From Burkholderiales bacterium (GTDB taxonomy: Bacteria; Pseudomonadota; Gammaproteobacteria; Burkholderiales; Burkholderiaceae_C), in assembly GCA_025352345.1 (NCBI GenBank), contig JANXTP010000027.1:1-5733 (forward strand): a DNA stretch of 5,733 nucleotides, read 5' to 3'. The notes under the pieces were generated by a model. It was not told the DNA's origin. It saw only the letters and a program-made list of their open reading frames with translations, and searched no databases. The translations under genes and the position numbers were made by a program. Below, piece by piece: positions 1-5,111 of this stretch. Position 1 is the stretch's first letter; each line of letters starts with the position of its first letter.

Positions 1-1114
1 CCTCATCGGGGTTCAGGTCGTTCAGCGGCGCCTTGCCGAAAAACTCGGCCACCGCGGCCTGCACTGCCGGCATGCGCGTTGAACCACCGACCATCACGAC
101 GCCCTGCACTGCCGACTTGTCGGTCTTCGCGTCGCGCAGCACCTTGCGCAGCACGGTCACGGTGCGCGAGACCAGGTCGTGCGTGATGGCGTCGAACTGG
201 TCGCGGGTGACGCGCACCGACAGCTCGGCCGGGGTACCGTTGTTGCCGGAGATCGGGCACGCCAGCGTCGCATGGTCGGCCGATGACAGCTTTTCCTTTG
301 CTGCCCGCGCCGCGACCAGCACTGCGCGCTTGTCCTGTGCCGACTCGGCTGCAAGCCCGGCCTGCGCCAGCGCCCAGTCGGCCAGCGCGTGGTCGAAGTC
401 GTCGCCGCCCAGCGCCGAATCACCGCCTGTTGCGACCACTTCGAACACGCCAGCGCTCAGGCGCAGCAGCGAGATGTCGAAGGTACCCCCGCCCAGGTCA
501 TAAACGGCATACAAGCCTTCGGAGCCATTTTCCAGACCGTAGGCGATGGCGGCAGCGGTCGGTTCGTTGATCAGCCGCAGCACGTTGATGCCTGCGAGCT
601 GCGCCGCGTCTTTCGTGGCCTGGCGCTGCGCATCGTCGAAGTACGCCGGCACCGTAACCACAGCGCCGAACAGCTCGTCGTCGAAGGTGTCTTCGGCGCG
701 CTGGCGCAGCGTGGCGAGGATCTCGGCCGACACCTCGACCGGCGATTTCACGCCATCGACGGTGCGAATCTGCAGCATGCCCGGTGCCTCGACAAAGTCG
801 TAGGGCAGCTTGGCGCGGTCGGCGATGTCGGCGAGGCCGCGGCCCATGAAGCGCTTGACCGAGACCAGCGTGTTGTGCGGGTCGGTCGCAGCCTCGGCCA
901 GCGCATCGGCGCCAATCTGGCGGCGGCCGTTCGGCAGGTAGCGCACGGCCGACGGCAGGATCACGCGGCCGGCGGCATCGGGCAGGCATTCGGCGACACC
1001 GTTGCGCACGGATGCGACCAGCGAATGCGTGGTGCCGAGGTCGATGCCGACCGCGATGCGGCGCTGGTGCGGGTCCGGCGCACCGCCGGGTTCGGAAATT
1101 TGAAGAAGGGCCAT
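1..1114 (-). CDS. hscA: HscA, Hsp70-type chaperone for Fe-S cluster transfer (partial, 3' end outside window)
   Basis: HscA is the specialised Hsp70 that, with co-chaperone HscB, binds the LPPVK motif of IscU and uses ATP hydrolysis to drive release of the assembled cluster to acceptors. The window shows 371 codons from the ATG at 1114, essentially the nucleotide-binding domain; the family is about 616 residues, so the substrate-binding domain lies beyond position 1. The N-terminus MALLQISEP is the HscA signature. ATPase motifs are visible: phosphate 1 IDLGTTHS (24-31), VTVPAYFDDAQRQ (153-165), NEPTAAAIAYG (183-193), phosphate 2 YDLGGGTFD (205-213), TGGDSALGGDDFDH (229-242) and the adenosine motif VVMVGGSTRMP (339-349). 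Residue 30 is His where DnaK and E. coli HscA have Asn. The gene starts 4 nt after the hscB stop with only a weak Shine-Dalgarno, suggesting translational coupling. No frameshift or stop is seen. Confidence 0.98.
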   Translation of the reverse strand, partial: MALLQISEPGGAPDPHQRRIAVGIDLGTTHSLVASVRNGVAECLPDAAGRVILPSAVRYLPNGRRQIGADALAEAATDPHNTLVSVKRFMGRGLADIADRAKLPYDFVEAPGMLQIRTVDGVKSPVEVSAEILATLRQRAEDTFDDELFGAVVTVPAYFDDAQRQATKDAAQLAGINVLRLINEPTAAAIAYGLENGSEGLYAVYDLGGGTFDISLLRLSAGVFEVVATGGDSALGGDDFDHALADWALAQAGLAAESAQDKRAVLVAARAAKEKLSSADHATLACPISGNNGTPAELSVRVTRDQFDAITHDLVSRTVTVLRKVLRDAKTDKSAVQGVVMVGGSTRMPAVQAAVAEFFGKAPLNDLNPDE

Positions 1115-1118
1115 AGGG

Positions 1119-1637
1119 CTATTGTTCCAGCGCTTCCAGCCGGTGATCGACGTCGCTGGCAAAGCGCTCGACGAACATCAGGGCTCTGACCTGCTGCGCG
1201 GCAGCGGCATGGTCGTGTTGGTCGTCGAGCAGCAGGCGCAGTTCACCGAGCGCGTGGTGACGATGTGCGGCCACTGCTGACGCCAGCGCCTCGACCTCGG
1301 CCAGCGTCGACGCCTCGTCGAGCGACTCGCGCCACGCCATCTGTTGCATCAGGAAGCTGCCTGGCATCGCGGTGTTGTCTTCGGCATGGATCGGCGCGCC
1401 GTGTAGCTCGCAGAGGTAGGCGGCTCGGGACAATGGCTCTTTCAGGCGCCGATGCGCCTCGTTGATGCGCACCGACCACTGCATCGCCAGGCGCTGCGCC
1501 TGTGCGCCTTCACTGACGAAACGATCGGGGTGGGCTTCGGCCAGCAACGTGCGCCAGCGCGCATCGAGCGCGGCGGCGTCCTGTTCGAATTGCCGTGGCA
1601 CACCGAAGAGTTCGAAGTCATCGCTGTCGAGCTTCAT
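1119..1637 (-). CDS. hscB: HscB, J-domain co-chaperone of the ISC system
   Basis: HscB is the DnaJ-like co-chaperone that brings IscU to HscA and stimulates HscA's ATPase. The product has 172 residues, against 171 in E. coli. The N-terminal J domain (about 4-75) contains the essential HPD motif at 36-38, followed by RF and a helix with QWSVRINEAHRRLKEPLSRAAYL (53-75), typical of HscB rather than general DnaJ. The C-terminal three-helix domain (about 90-172) carries FLMQQM (95-100) and F155, positions that align by eye with the E. coli residues contacting IscU (L92, M93, L96, F153). The start is the ATG at 1637, with a possible Shine-Dalgarno AGGTG (1647-1643) 5 nt upstream. It lies 53 nt after iscA, the widest gap inside the operon, and that gap contains an inverted repeat. 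It is 4 nt from hscA. Confidence 0.97.
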   Translation of the reverse strand: MKLDSDDFELFGVPRQFEQDAAALDARWRTLLAEAHPDRFVSEGAQAQRLAMQWSVRINEAHRRLKEPLSRAAYLCELHGAPIHAEDNTAMPGSFLMQQMAWRESLDEASTLAEVEALASAVAAHRHHALGELRLLLDDQHDHAAAAQQVRALMFVERFASDVDHRLEALEQ

Positions 1638-1652
1638 TGCAGCACCTGATCC

Positions 1653-1676
1653 ACAGTCACCAGTGGCTCAGACTGT
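1653..1676 (-). repeat. Inverted repeat in the iscA-hscB gap
   Basis: Perfect 6-bp arms, ACAGTC (1653-1658) and GACTGT (1671-1676), flank a 12-nt centre. The repeat fills much of the 53-nt gap between the iscA stop and the hscB start. On the operon transcript it could form a modest hairpin just after iscA. It has no T-run and low GC for this genome, so it is not a convincing terminator. A processing site or partial attenuator between iscRSUA and hscBA is possible, but so is chance. Confidence 0.35.
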
Positions 1677-1690
1677 CAACAGAAAGCTGC

Positions 1691-2014
1691 TCACACTCTG
1701 AAGGATTCGCCGCAACCGCAGCGGTCTTTCTCGCGCGGGTTGTAGAACTTGAAGCCTTCGTTCAGGCCTTCACGCACGAAGTCGAGTTCGGTGCCATCGA
1801 TGTAGGGCAGGCTTTTAGGGTCAACCAGCACTTTGACACCCTGGTCTTCGAACACGGTGTCCTCGGGCGCCACATCGTCGGCGTATTCGAGCTTGTAGGC
1901 CAGGCCCGAACAGCCGGTGGTGCGCACGCCCAGCCGCACGCCGACGCCCTTGCCGCGCTTGCCGATGTAACGGGTGACGTGTCGTGCCGCTGCTTCAGTC
2001 AGTGTGACAGCCAT
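1691..2014 (-). CDS. iscA: IscA, A-type Fe-S carrier protein
   Basis: IscA is a small A-type protein that binds iron or a [2Fe-2S]/[4Fe-4S] cluster and passes it to apo-proteins, mainly for 4Fe-4S maturation. The product has 107 residues, the same length as E. coli IscA. The three ligand cysteines are present at the canonical positions C35 (in RTTGCSGLAY), C99 and C101 (in KDRCGCGESF). The start MAVTLTEAAARH fits the family. IscA rather than ErpA or SufA is supported by its position directly after iscU and by the NPREKDRCGCGESF tail (92-105), close to the E. coli form. The ATG is 3 nt after the iscU stop with no strong Shine-Dalgarno, so translation is probably coupled to iscU. Confidence 0.98.
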   Translation of the reverse strand: MAVTLTEAAARHVTRYIGKRGKGVGVRLGVRTTGCSGLAYKLEYADDVAPEDTVFEDQGVKVLVDPKSLPYIDGTELDFVREGLNEGFKFYNPREKDRCGCGESFRV

Positions 2015-2017
2015 GGT

Positions 2018-2443
2018 TCAGTGCGTGGTCGCGCCGGCCTCAGCCGTTGTGGAAGCCGCCGCGGCCGTCTTGGCTTTGTAGTCGTTGACCGCAGCCTTGA
2101 TCGCGTCTTCGGCCAGGATTGAGCAGTGAATCTTCACCGGTGGCAACGCCAGTTCCTCGGCGATGTGGGTGTTCTTGATGGTCAAGGCCTCGTCCAGCGA
2201 CTTGCCCTTGATCCATTCAGTGACCAGCGAGCTCGACGCGATGGCCGAACCGCAACCGTAGGTCTTGAACTTTGCGTCTTCGATCAGGCCGGTGGCCGGG
2301 TTGACCTTGATCTGCAGCTTCATCACGTCGCCGCAGGCCGGCGCACCGACCATGCCGGTGCCCACCGTCTCGTCGCCCTTGTCGAACGAGCCGACGTTGC
2401 GTGGGTTTTCGTAGTGCTCGACAACTTTTTCGCTGTATGCCAT
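2018..2443 (-). CDS. iscU: IscU, Fe-S cluster assembly scaffold
   Basis: IscU is the scaffold on which IscS-derived sulfur and iron are assembled into [2Fe-2S] clusters before HscA/HscB-driven transfer. Ligand residues are complete: C37 and the regulatory D39 (in GAPACGDVMK), C64 (in KTYGCGSAIASSS), and H106-C107 (in PPVKIHCSILAEDA). The HscA recognition motif LPPVK sits at 100-104. Numbering after residue 50 is one higher than in E. coli because of a one-residue insertion (NPATG, 48-52). The protein has 141 residues against about 128 in E. coli. The extra length is an Ala/Thr-rich tail from about residue 126 to the end, with no recognisable motif. The start ATG at 2443 has a Shine-Dalgarno GGAG (2454-2451) 7 nt upstream. 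It lies 39 nt after iscS and 3 nt before iscA. Confidence 0.99.
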   Translation of the reverse strand: MAYSEKVVEHYENPRNVGSFDKGDETVGTGMVGAPACGDVMKLQIKVNPATGLIEDAKFKTYGCGSAIASSSLVTEWIKGKSLDEALTIKNTHIAEELALPPVKIHCSILAEDAIKAAVNDYKAKTAAAASTTAEAGATTH

Positions 2444-2482
2444 GTCAATACTCCAGGAACATCATCAGGTGCCGGGCCGCGC

Positions 2483-3703
2483 TCAATGCGCCGCCCACTG
2501 GATGGTGCTGATGTCGACACCTTCCTTGTACATGTCCCACAGCGGTGACAGCTCGCGCAGCCTGGCGACGCGGTCTTTCAGCGTGGTGATCACGTAGTCG
2601 ATCTCTTCGGTCGTGGTGTAGCGGCCGATCGTCATGCGCAAGCTTGAATGCGCCAGCTCATCGCTGCGGCCCAGCGCGCGCAGCACATAGCTCGGCTCCA
2701 GGCTGGCCGAGGTGCAGGCCGAACCCGACGACACCGCGATGCCCTTGATGCCCATGATCAGCGACTCGCCCTCGACGAAATTGAACGACATATTGACGTT
2801 GTGCGGAATGCGCTGCGTCGGGTGGCCGTTCAGGAAGGTTTGTTCAATGTCTGACAGACCATCGAGCAGGCGTTTCTGCAGCATGCGGATGCGTTCGTTC
2901 TCGGCGCCCATCTCTTCGCGGGCGATGCGGAAAGCCTCGCCCATGCCGACGATCTGGTGCGTCGGCAGCGTGCCCGAGCGCATGCCGCGCTCGTGGCCAC
3001 CGCCGTGCATCTGCGCCTCGATGCGCACCCGCGGCTTGCGGCGCACATACAGCGCGCCGATGCCTTTGGGGCCGTAAGTCTTGTGCGAGGCCAGGCTCAT
3101 CAGATCGACCGGCAGCGTGGTCAGATCGATCGCCACCTTGCCGGTGGCCTGCGCCGCATCGACGTGGAAGACGATGCCGCGCTCGCGGCACAGCGCGCCG
3201 ATCGCCGGGATGTCCTGAATGACGCCGATTTCATTGTTGACGAACATCACCGAGATCAGGATCGTGTCGGGCCGGATCGCGGACTTCAGCGTTTCGAAAT
3301 CGAGCAAGCCGTCTTCCTGCACCTCGAGGTAGGTGGCATCGAAGCCCTGCCGTTCGAGTTCGCGCACCGTATCCAGCACGGCTTTGTGCTCGGTCTTGAC
3401 GGTGATGATGTGCTTGCCGCGGGTCTTGTAGAACTGCGCCGCACCTTTCAACGCGAGGTTGTTCGACTCGGTGGCGCCAGAGGTCCAGACGATCTCGCGC
3501 GGATCGGCACCGATCAGCGCGGCAACCTCTGCGCGGGCCTTCTCGACTGCCGCTTCCGCTTCCCAGCCCCAGGCATGACTGCGCGAGGCCGGGTTGCCGA
3601 AGTGCTCGCGCAGCCAGGGGATCATCGCGTCGACGACGCGCTGATCCACCGGGCTGGTGGCGCCATAGTCCATGTAGATCGGGAAATGCGGGGTCAGGTC
3701 CAT
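2483..3703 (-). CDS. iscS: IscS, PLP-dependent cysteine desulfurase
   Basis: IscS converts L-cysteine to L-alanine and holds the sulfur as a persulfide that it passes to IscU (and, in other bacteria, to tRNA thiolation and cofactor pathways). The product has 406 residues; E. coli IscS has 404. The PLP Schiff-base lysine is K208 in SLASHKTYGPKG, the PLP-stacking histidine is H106 in KTEHKAVLD, and the mobile-loop catalytic cysteine is C330 in SSGSACTSASLEPS, which marks the group I (IscS/NifS) form. The C-terminal SPLWDMYKEGVDISTIQW (386-403) matches the region of IscS that contacts IscU. The frame stays open 91 codons upstream into iscR, but the ATG at 3703 begins the conserved MDLTPHFPIYMDYGATSP and leaves a 29-nt gap after iscR. 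No clear Shine-Dalgarno precedes it. Confidence 0.99.
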   Translation of the reverse strand: MDLTPHFPIYMDYGATSPVDQRVVDAMIPWLREHFGNPASRSHAWGWEAEAAVEKARAEVAALIGADPREIVWTSGATESNNLALKGAAQFYKTRGKHIITVKTEHKAVLDTVRELERQGFDATYLEVQEDGLLDFETLKSAIRPDTILISVMFVNNEIGVIQDIPAIGALCRERGIVFHVDAAQATGKVAIDLTTLPVDLMSLASHKTYGPKGIGALYVRRKPRVRIEAQMHGGGHERGMRSGTLPTHQIVGMGEAFRIAREEMGAENERIRMLQKRLLDGLSDIEQTFLNGHPTQRIPHNVNMSFNFVEGESLIMGIKGIAVSSGSACTSASLEPSYVLRALGRSDELAHSSLRMTIGRYTTTEEIDYVITTLKDRVARLRELSPLWDMYKEGVDISTIQWAAH

Positions 3704-3732
3704 GGTTCGTCGTCTGGCGAATTCAAGCTCGC

Positions 3733-4266
3733 TTATTTCGAGAAGGCGGCGCCCAGTGCGAACACTGAATTGGGCGCAGTGATGCGGATCGGCTTGACCA
3801 CTGGCTGGGTCGAGATCGCCCGCTTGATAGGGTGCTCTTCGACCGACACGCCCTTGGCCAGCTGATCGCCCACCAGCTTTTTCAGCGAGATAGAGTTCAG
3901 GTGCTCGATCATCTTGGTGTTCAGGCTGGCCCACAGGTCGTGGGTCATGCAGCGACCACCGTCGTCGCCCATGCAATTTTCCTTGCCGCTGCAGCCGGTG
4001 GCGTCCAGCGGCTCGTCGACCGCCAAGATGATGTCGGCGACGGTGATCTCCTCGGACTTGCGGCCCAGCGAATAACCACCACCGGGACCCCGCGTGCTTT
4101 CGACCAGCTCGTGTCTGCGCAGGCGGCCGAACAGCTGTTCGAGGTAGGACAGCGAGATCTGCTGGCGGGCGCTGATGGCGGCCAGTGCGACGGGTCCCGA
4201 ATGTTCACGCAGTGCCAGATCGATCATGGCAGTGACAGCAAAACGACCTTTGGTGGTGAGACGCAT
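3733..4266 (-). CDS. iscR: IscR, Rrf2-family Fe-S-sensing transcriptional regulator
   Basis: IscR carries a [2Fe-2S] cluster when the cell is Fe-S replete and then represses its own operon; apo-IscR regulates a second set of promoters. The product has 177 residues, against 162 in E. coli. The N-terminal MRLTTKGRFAVTAMIDLAL is the Rrf2/IscR signature. A winged helix-turn-helix spans about 28-69, with QQISLSYLEQLF as recognition region and RGPGGGYSLGR (59-69) as wing. Cluster ligands are C92, C98, C106 and H109 (in RCMTHDLW). The last loop has two more residues than in E. coli, where the third cysteine is C104 and the histidine H107. A tail from about 150 (PVVKPIRITAPNSVFALG) accounts for the extra length; I recall this as a betaproteobacterial feature but cannot verify it here. 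The ATG at 4266 is chosen over a longer in-frame start at 4335 because it matches the family N-terminus and has a strong Shine-Dalgarno. Confidence 0.98.
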   Translation of the reverse strand: MRLTTKGRFAVTAMIDLALREHSGPVALAAISARQQISLSYLEQLFGRLRRHELVESTRGPGGGYSLGRKSEEITVADIILAVDEPLDATGCSGKENCMGDDGGRCMTHDLWASLNTKMIEHLNSISLKKLVGDQLAKGVSVEEHPIKRAISTQPVVKPIRITAPNSVFALGAAFSK

Positions 4267-4274
4267 GGTGACTA

Positions 4275-4279
4275 CTCCT
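4275..4279 (-). promoter_or_regulatory. Shine-Dalgarno of iscR
   Basis: AGGAG on the minus strand, 8 nt before the ATG at 4266. It fixes the iscR start and is the strongest ribosome binding site in the operon portion seen here. A GC-rich hairpin ends three nucleotides upstream of it. Confidence 0.8.
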
Positions 4280-4282
4280 GTC

Positions 4283-4294
4283 GCCCCGAGGGGC
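4283..4294 (-). repeat. Small GC hairpin just upstream of the iscR ribosome binding site
   Basis: GCCCC and GGGGC arms separated by 2 nt form a perfect inverted repeat. As RNA the realistic form is a GCCC/GGGC stem with a CUCG tetraloop. It sits in the iscR leader, 3 nt upstream of the AGGAG sequence. It is too short and lacks a U-run for a terminator. It may keep the ribosome binding site exposed or limit it, but no evidence decides. Confidence 0.45.
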
Positions 4295-4338
4295 ATAAAG
4301 ACGGCCTGTTTGGCAACGTCCGCCTGTCGGCACACCAG

Positions 4339-4390
4339 CTGGTCAACGGATGCCTCTCATGAAGATGAAGACAAATGCTTACCTGACCAG
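4339..4390 (-). promoter_or_regulatory. Possible leader RNA stem in the iscR 5' UTR
   Basis: CTGGTCA (4390-4384, read on the minus strand) and TGACCAG (4345-4339) are exact 7-nt complements, extendable by a G-U pair inward. If transcription begins about 7 nt after the -10, near 4392, the first arm lies at the very 5' end of the mRNA, so the stem would close a loop of about 38 nt at the transcript end. The first arm also overlaps the right half of the IscR operator. The second arm is part of a 10-bp palindrome, ACCAGCTGGT (4334-4343), which could compete with this pairing. Function is not known. Confidence 0.3.
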
Positions 4391-4403
4391 TTTTGTCGAG
4401 TAT
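4379..4403 (-). promoter_or_regulatory. IscR type 1 operator at the iscR promoter
   Basis: On the minus strand this 25-bp site has left half ATACTCGAC and right half GTCAGGTAA, separated by 7 nt (AAAACTG). Aligned by eye to the E. coli type 1 consensus as I remember it (ATASYYGAC, 7-nt centre, GTCRRSTAT), it agrees at 21 of 25 positions. Mismatches are at positions 10, 14, 16 and 25, three of them in the centre. It overlaps the -10 hexamer and the likely transcription start, a position suited to repression by [2Fe-2S]-IscR. This implies negative autoregulation of the whole operon. Binding itself is inferred. Confidence 0.8.
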
Positions 4404-4428
4404 AGCGGAACCCAACTGATTCGGTCGG
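4399..4428 (-). promoter_or_regulatory. Probable sigma70 promoter of the isc operon
   Basis: The -10 hexamer TATACT (4404-4399) differs from TATAAT at one position. The best -35 is CCGACC (4428-4423) with an 18-bp spacer, which keeps only the GAC core of TTGACA, so the -35 is weak. The predicted start is near 4392, giving a leader of about 125 nt before iscR. The promoter call rests on the -10, its position upstream of iscR, and its overlap with the IscR operator. Confidence 0.65.
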
Positions 4429-4453
4429 CATTGCCGCGGGAAGTTCCTCTCAT

Positions 4454-4471
4454 ATGACAACAAATTGTCAT
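4454..4471. promoter_or_regulatory. Perfect dyad ATGACAA-N4-TTGTCAT, candidate regulator site
   Basis: Seven-base arms (4454-4460 and 4465-4471) are exact reverse complements around a CAAA centre. The site lies about 60 to 80 bp upstream of the predicted iscR transcription start and about 165 bp upstream of the divergent gene, in the AT-richest part of the window. Such symmetry suggests a dimeric DNA-binding protein. It resembles the IscR type 1 GAC...GTC core but has 8 rather than 7 bases between GAC and GTC, so I do not call it an IscR site. A second, imperfect copy (4472-4487) follows directly. Confidence 0.5.
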
Positions 4472-4487
4472 GGACAAAGTAACGTCA
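4472..4487. repeat. Degenerate tandem copy of the adjacent dyad
   Basis: GGACAAAGTAACGTCA matches the core TGACAACAAATTGTCA (4455-4470) at 10 of 16 positions and keeps the same GAC-N8-GTC layout, offset by 17 bp. The conserved bases are at the outer half-sites, as expected for a second protein-binding site, but a chance match cannot be excluded. Confidence 0.3.
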
Positions 4488-4621
4488 AACTCCTGAAAAC
4501 GGCCATTTGGGGCTGAATATTTCAGATGCAACGCAGGTTTCCGAGCTCAGCAATGAAAGCGACTTGTGGGATCGCGACGATGGGTTTCCGCGTCGCCCGC
4601 CTCCGGAGCACGCTGTCTTGC

Positions 4622-4628
4622 AAGGGAG
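4622..4628 (+). promoter_or_regulatory. Shine-Dalgarno of the divergent plus-strand gene
   Basis: AAGGGAG ends 6 nt before the ATG at 4635. It decides the start: the same frame is open upstream to a GTG at 4566, but no comparable ribosome binding site precedes that codon. Confidence 0.75.
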
Positions 4629-4634
4629 CACGTT

Positions 4635-5111
4635 ATGAGCAACCCCGCCTTGAACCCTGCACCGCCGGCTGCGAAGCCCGACGCCGTCAGCTGCGCACAC
4701 GAGATGTTCAAGCGCACCGATGCGGCAGTGCCCGTCCTGCTGGCCCAGGTCTATGACGTGGCACCACCGACCGAACGCACTCGGCTGCTCACGCAACTGA
4801 TGCAACCGCTGGGCGTGCTGTCGCTGGTCGCGGTAGCAGGCGGCGTGTTCGCCCGATTGCGCTTTCGGGATGCCCCGGGGCCGCTGAACCTGCACCTCGA
4901 AGACACGCTGCTCATCGGCGCCGAGGAGGTGCGAGCTTTGGCCGAACACGCACAGCAGGACAGCGTCGAGACGGTCGATGCACTGCGGCTGTGGCTGACG
5001 CAGAGCCCGGTGCTGGCAGGCTCGGCCGCCGCACTGCTGCTGGTGCGACTGCTGAAGCGCCGGGCTGCGCGGCGACGCGGCGCGCACGTCGAACCCCCTG
5101 AGCAAAGCTGA
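4635..5111 (+). CDS. Uncharacterised protein with two hydrophobic segments
   Basis: I do not recognise this 158-residue protein. Residues 1-20 are Pro/Ala-rich with no signal peptide pattern. A helical-looking stretch (21-57) leads into a hydrophobic segment at about 58-73 (PLGVLSLVAVAGGVFA). A soluble region of about 50 residues follows, starting basic (RLRFR) and then acidic (LHLEDTLLIGAEEVRALAEH). A second hydrophobic segment at about 125-140 (PVLAGSAAALLLVRLL) is followed by the basic patch KRRAARRR (141-148). It is probably an inner-membrane protein, but both segments are short and each is followed by positive charge, so the positive-inside rule gives conflicting topology. A membrane-associated helix in place of one segment is possible. 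The ATG at 4635 is supported by a strong Shine-Dalgarno. The gene is divergent from the isc operon and followed after 136 nt by another plus-strand gene. Third-position GC bias supports real coding. Confidence 0.8.
   Translation: MSNPALNPAPPAAKPDAVSCAHEMFKRTDAAVPVLLAQVYDVAPPTERTRLLTQLMQPLGVLSLVAVAGGVFARLRFRDAPGPLNLHLEDTLLIGAEEVRALAEHAQQDSVETVDALRLWLTQSPVLAGSAAALLLVRLLKRRAARRRGAHVEPPEQS

Larger units (their letters stand above)
4267..4634. other. Divergent intergenic control region between iscR and the plus-strand gene
   Basis: This 368-nt stretch has no convincing gene. Reading from iscR outward it contains the iscR Shine-Dalgarno, the GC hairpin, the leader with its possible long stem, the IscR operator and -10, a weak -35, and then an AT-richer block (about 4440-4530) with two tandem dyads. 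A 5-3-5 inverted repeat CTGAA/TTCAG also lies at 4513-4525. For the plus-strand gene I find no strong promoter. TGGACA (4471-4476) is a good -35 but its 17-bp-spaced partner TGAAAA (4494-4499) is a poor -10. AT-rich sequence around 4515-4521 could serve as a -10 but lacks a good -35. Confidence 0.7.

Noticed and set aside
389..1189. A 266-codon plus-strand open frame opposite hscA, plus other long antisense frames over iscS and iscR
   Set aside because: These are shadow frames produced by high-GC codon bias on the opposite strand. The minus-strand products match well-known families through their full length.
3704..3976. A 91-codon in-frame extension of iscS upstream of 3703
   Set aside because: It overlaps the iscR coding region, has no family match, and the ATG at 3703 starts the conserved IscS N-terminus.
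4267..4335. A longer iscR starting at 4335
   Set aside because: The extra 23 residues are not part of the IscR family, and the ATG at 4266 has a strong Shine-Dalgarno.
4348..4365. A five-codon upstream ORF (ATG AGA GGC ATC CGT TGA) in the iscR leader
   Set aside because: No ribosome binding site precedes it and nothing suggests it is translated.
4454..4471. Calling the 7-4-7 dyad a second IscR type 1 site
   Set aside because: The GAC to GTC spacing is 8 rather than 7 bases and the outer positions do not fit the type 1 consensus; it also does not resemble the type 2 motif.
4471..4499. Sigma70 promoter for the first plus-strand gene (TGGACA, 17 bp, TGAAAA)
   Set aside because: The -35 is good but the -10 keeps only three of six consensus bases; too weak to annotate as a feature.
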